The translations under genes were made by a program, and so were the position numbers. From contig NC_060248.1 of NCBI RefSeq assembly GCF_921293095.1, positions 136,970,972 through 137,034,971 on the forward strand: 64,000 nt of DNA, written 5' to 3'. Shown here one piece after another: positions 59,851-64,000 of this stretch. The notes beneath the pieces were generated by a model. The model searched no databases, was not told the DNA's origin, and saw only the letters and a program-made list of their open reading frames with translations. Source of the DNA: Ischnura elegans (Eukaryota; Arthropoda; Insecta; Odonata; Coenagrionidae). Within the stretch, counting starts at the first letter, position 1; every line of letters begins with the position of its first letter.

Positions 59851-62800
59851 TCAAGCAAGAGCAAAAGCGGCTTCGTGCAACATCAGACGATCTTCTTCTT
59901 CATCCGGTTCGAATGTATGAGCTACCGTGACAGCGTTTAATGACAGGGAGTTCACATTGGAAACAAAATGAATTATTAATTTCGAGAGTATGTTTTCATG
60001 GCAAGAAACGAGTTTCGATATGGAAGGACATCGTCAGAGGAAACGAAAAAAGCTGGTAATGATTTGCGTCACCTAAGATTTCAGTTTCGTGCGATGTAAA
60101 CTCGGTAGAAAATTAAATAAGACATAAACACATCCTGTCCGTGGTTTGACCTCTTCGTATTATAACAGAACTAGAACTTCATGAAAGTTATTTTTTACAA
60201 ACTGGGTATTGAACTTTAATAGGCTTCCTTTTGTCTTACGGATGGAGACATTGTGGCATAGCTGTTCTCAAGTCTGCCTTCCCGGCTAAAATTATGCCAG
60301 CAGATTATTCGGCGCCGTGCATTCCATATTTTCCCTTTTTAAAATCTCTTTCACCGAAGATACAGTCATTGAGTTTCTTTTTACAAGTTATAATGTAACA
60401 ATTACCAGCACAGAAAGTGGTGCAGGACTCATTGCACCAAGCGTTGAACCTTAGCATGAATGGGGATTAACCACGCCCATGCTATGATTACCGGCATATG
60501 AGGAAGACATTCTGGACACGAGAAAACTGATCAACTCTGAAAAAAATCTGCTATATAAATTTACTAAAAATAAACTCAGCTTTATTTACGCATGAGAAGA
60601 TATTAAGTACAGATGGAAGAAGTAGGGGTGGGTAAAAGAAGGATTAGGCAGTTACAATAACCTTTACATGAGGGCATTATCCTTTATATCACGTGAGTAC
60701 TTATTTAAATTTCTGTTTTATGTCTAGAGTAGTAATTCACTTGTACATTCTATGAAGACAGTGCACACCTGCCCAGCCAAGCAGAGAAATCCACTTTCCG
60801 AATTGCGCAATTCTCATTATTATCGCTGCGGAGAAAATCTTTAAATCTTTTGTTGGGCATATGCAATTTTTGAATGAATATGATCGGGCACATTTGAATG
60901 TGAAGTGAGGAAATATCGTCAAAAAGCCGTCTTTCATTATATTTGGAAATAGGAAGGTTAAAAATGTTTCCTTTAATATACCAAAAAATATCTAAAATTG
61001 TCGAAATTAAGAGACTAACTCATAGGCTAATCACTGAATTTTTCCAAATTGCAAGACGCGAGAAAATATCGAACCCAGGGCTCGGTCTCCAATGAATCAT
61101 TGCCATTTGCGGAGATGCCAGCAATGCCATTTCGTGTCGCTCAATCGTAAGAAAACTCATACTTATTCTCTTTACTACTATTCCATTTTCTTCGAAATTA
61201 CCAATTTCCTTAGAAAGAAAAAATATAAGTACAATATAGGAAGATACGTCATTTTAATGACTGGGGTGAATAGTTTGCACTTCGAATTGCTTTGAGTGGA
61301 AATGGACAACGGTTGTCAACGTATGTGGAATTTGCAAAATGTTTTCCTTCCTGGCCATGTTTTATTAATTTTAGCCTTGAAGTGAGCGGTGGACCGGCCT
61401 AGTTTTTACAAAAGCACAACTCACTGGCTTTGTTATCAAATAATATCAAATAAAGGGTAAAAAAAATTGTACACAATTGTGCCAGTTTTAAGGAGAATTA
61501 AAAGGACTTCAGCTTAAAACGCTGTCAACCTTCGACCATGTGCCATCGCTTTGATCTTCAATTGTTTTGTTGGCGCCACACCTTTCAACGCAGTCATTTT
61601 CCGAAATAGTCGAACACGACGAGAAGCGAAGAGGGGTGGCGCGTCGAGTGGACATTGCGCACAAAACATGAAATGGCCTATTCTACGTGTCTACTAGCGA
61701 CAGCCGACCCCCTGGCGGAGGGAAGCGGAATTGGGGGCCATCTTGCCAATGGCGAGCACAATTATTTTATTTCCCATGCCTCGAAACGGATCGTGATAAT
61801 CGCAATATAAATTTTCATGCAAAATACTAGCCTGTTCTAAGAACTGCTATGAATTTATATTACACTGGCACTTATTTAAACGGCATAAATAGCCGTTATA
61901 ACATAATACACATTTTTTTCAAGGCTGTAATTCCATGCTAATTTTATCCCAAAATCTTCCAATACCCATTGTTCTTTTTTAGCGCTGTCTTAGCATGCAT
62001 ATAAACATGTATGAACTATATTCTTGGTTCCTTGCAGGAGCTACATATCTCCGATACGAGGGAAATGAGACGGCAGGTGGATATATCTTCCTCCCCTCGG
62101 ACCCCCCTCCAGCACTCGAAGAGTGGCTCACTTCTCGCACGCAGACTCTCCGTTTTCAATTGGAAAATATCAAAACGATATGTTCACTCGACTAATACTT
62201 GAAGCCCAAACATTTACAAGTAAATTTTATTTGAGGAAACGTGACCGGCTTTTCAATCAAATAATTAGATGTCAATTATGATGCGCAAAATTCCAAATAT
62301 CATTAATTTTTATCGATTTTTATGAAAGCCAAGTGGCATGATCTAAGGTTGTCGTCGTTTCATGTCATCTCGAAATGGGGCGAGTGGAGAGTCCATAAGT
62401 GTTAACACTCATTTGATTAAATGATGCCATTGAGCCAATCATAGTGAATAAATTTACTCACATAATAACTAGATGAGTTCCTTAGTACAGGAGAGTACAA
62501 GACTACATTTGATAAAATAATGTCAGCTGGTAAAAATCTTAACAAAGTTCACATACGTCGGAAAATTTTTTCATTTCAAAACGAAGCAATTTCAAGACGT
62601 CTCGTCGAAAACCACTCATCGTAACAGTTTAAAATGACACATCTATGTTTTTGTCCATTTATTCTTTTCATTTCTGTTAGAATTGGTAAAGAGGAAGGGA
62701 ATGGAACATCAATATTCGATCGGTGAAGAAAGTAAGGATCATTTAGGTTACAAGTGATGAAAGCAAGCTGCACGGAATAGATTCTTTATTAGGCTGCCAA

Positions 62801-63480
62801 CACGAGAGAAACAGCACAATCGAATGTGTGAGAGAAGATCGAACGTCAAAAAATCCTCATCCCGCCACGAGGACTCCAGCGGTGACTTCATTCTCAGAAA
62901 TAACCTCTCGCTTTCAAATTGAAATGAAATTATCCTTTTTATGTCCATGGGACGTAAATTAAACCATTAAAATTAAAGAATAGACATAGTGAACGTTTTT
63001 TCGATTAGCTAAACAAGGTTAATGTCTTGCATTAAAATTGAATACGTGGATTGTAAGATGAAGTGCACCGACAGCCGTATCGTTTTCTACTTGTCCGTTT
63101 TACACCGACCCCGATCAAACTGTGTTAGGTTGCGGGGATGGAGTAAAGACTGCAGGGACAGCCTTCTCGACAATCGCTCCCTCACGCGTACACACAAAGA
63201 CGCAGCGTGGGAATGAGGTGGGATTGCCGTGTTATGCGTCTCATCCAGGACTGAGTGTGCTGCATCGTAGGGCGAAGGATGCCATGTGCTCGTGCTCGAA
63301 TACTGAAGAGCTTGAGGATCTGGTGTTGGTGATTGTCGAGGAAGCGTCTCTTCCTGCACTCGGTGGACATGTTGATCATAGATAAGCGAGGGAGAGGAGA
63401 TGGCTAGCAGGGGTCCCAACCCTCCATCCCTTGCACGACCGCCTTATAAAAACTCTTCACTAAAATATGTAAACCTTTAT
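59851..63480. other. Unassigned stretch
   Basis: No gene or repeat is supported. A possible B-box-like word near 61070 on the minus strand is too weak to call. The 110-codon minus-strand frame at 63087-63419 and the overlapping plus-strand frame are motif-free. Confidence 0.4.
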
Positions 63481-63509
63481 CTTTTATTGTAAACATATTT
63501 GATTCACCG

Positions 63510-63580
63510 ACCAATAAATAATAATAACAATAATAATAATGATAGTAATAATAATAAATAGCAGTAATAATAATAAATGC
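63510..63580. repeat. (AAT)n microsatellite
   Basis: Imperfect AATAATAAT array, interrupted by GATAGT and GCAGT. It directly precedes the LINE relic. Confidence 0.9.
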
Positions 63581-64000
63581 CAAGTACATCCTGGGTGATA
63601 AAAGCATAACTGATGACAAATGTGGACGATGTTTTCAAGTGCCAGAAATAATCCAACAAATTATATCTGGCTGTAAGATGTTATTATATATTATGTTATA
63701 TCTTATGCTAATACAGAATATTCGAGGAGACATAATCAAGTTGCAAAAATTATCCACCAAAAAGTGACCTACTAACACAAGTTAATAGATACCAAGACCC
63801 CATACTATGAATACCACCCCGAAACAGTGCTTGAAAACAGCTCATTTAAACTTGACTACGATTTTCCGATCCAAACAGATAAAACTATAGTCAATAATAG
63901 ACTAGATATAGTGTTGATTGACAAGAAATATAGAACTTCTTAAATAGCTGATATTGCTGTGCCAATGTCGCATAACATCGAAAAGACAATAGCCGGAAAA
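63575..64000 (+). mobile_element. LINE C-terminal relic running off the window
   Basis: The plus strand reads AKYILGDKSITDDKCGRCFQVPEIIQQIISGCK, a C-x2-C...C zinc-knuckle region of the kind found after the reverse transcriptase in R2-like and related LINEs. After an AT-rich insertion near 63680, further pieces appear in other frames: AKIIHQK, NTKTPYYEYHP-like, and IDIAVPMSHNIEKTIAG-like at the very end. Frameshifts make it a relic. The 3' end is outside the window. Confidence 0.6.

Noticed and set aside
61060..61090. Possible SINE B box on the minus strand (CCTGGGTTCGATATT)
   Set aside because: Only one half-match, with no A box and no shared body.
1..64000. Bacterial-type features: operons, CRISPR arrays, Shine-Dalgarno sites, rho-independent terminators
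   Set aside because: The sequence is eukaryotic. No spaced direct-repeat array was seen, and the hairpins present are transposon-like.

Overview
This is eukaryotic, almost certainly arthropod, nuclear DNA. It is AT-rich and mostly non-coding. Genes have GT..AG introns, there is no operon structure, and the recognisable content is nearly all animal mobile DNA: tRNA-derived SINEs, non-LTR retrotransposon tails, a mariner, a hAT MITE, an ISL2EU-like transposon and a Mutator-like transposase gene. I cannot name the species. No conventional host gene was recognised, so the window looks like an intergenic or intronic repeat-rich region.

Layout. 1-12.4 kb: unannotated sequence with minus-strand tails of one LINE family (3.7-4.9 kb), a diverged direct repeat pair (7.7 and 8.8 kb), a small hairpin (9.8 kb) and a CpG-rich block (10.3-11.7 kb). 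12.4-21.7 kb: LINE tails (12.5 and 18.4 kb), two SINEs (14.5 and 17.0 kb) and otherwise unassigned sequence. 21.8-26.15 kb: the best gene in the window, a four-exon gene whose spliced reading frame is open for 859 codons. It joins a Mutator-like (MULE-type) transposase domain to a DEDDh 3'-5' exonuclease domain. A rearranged inverted piece of a related gene lies at 26.95-27.15 kb, followed by a compound foldback at 27.3-27.8 kb.

29.7-30.7 kb: an internally deleted mariner with TIRs and a TA target duplication. 31.2-46.9 kb: four copies of one ~660-bp non-coding TIR element at roughly 5-kb intervals, mixed with a complete 185-bp hAT MITE (39.1 kb), SINEs and LINE tails. 44.4-45.7 kb: a CpG-rich block with no recognised gene. 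49.4-51.8 kb: a broken THAP-like exon, possibly part of a decayed transposon.

52.1-54.1 kb: an ISL2EU-like element with long TIRs enclosing convergent relics of a YqaJ-type nuclease (+) and a DDE_Tnp_4 transposase (-). 54.8 kb: a near-perfect 61-bp-arm palindrome. 57.1-58.3 kb: a 5'-truncated RTE-like LINE with an open reverse-transcriptase frame and a perfect 12-bp target duplication. 59.4-59.9 kb: two SINEs. 63.5-64 kb: a microsatellite and another LINE tail running off the window.

The mobile families act independently. Autonomous LINEs supply reverse transcriptase that could mobilise the SINEs, and DNA transposases could mobilise the MITEs. Which enzyme serves which element cannot be settled from this window.
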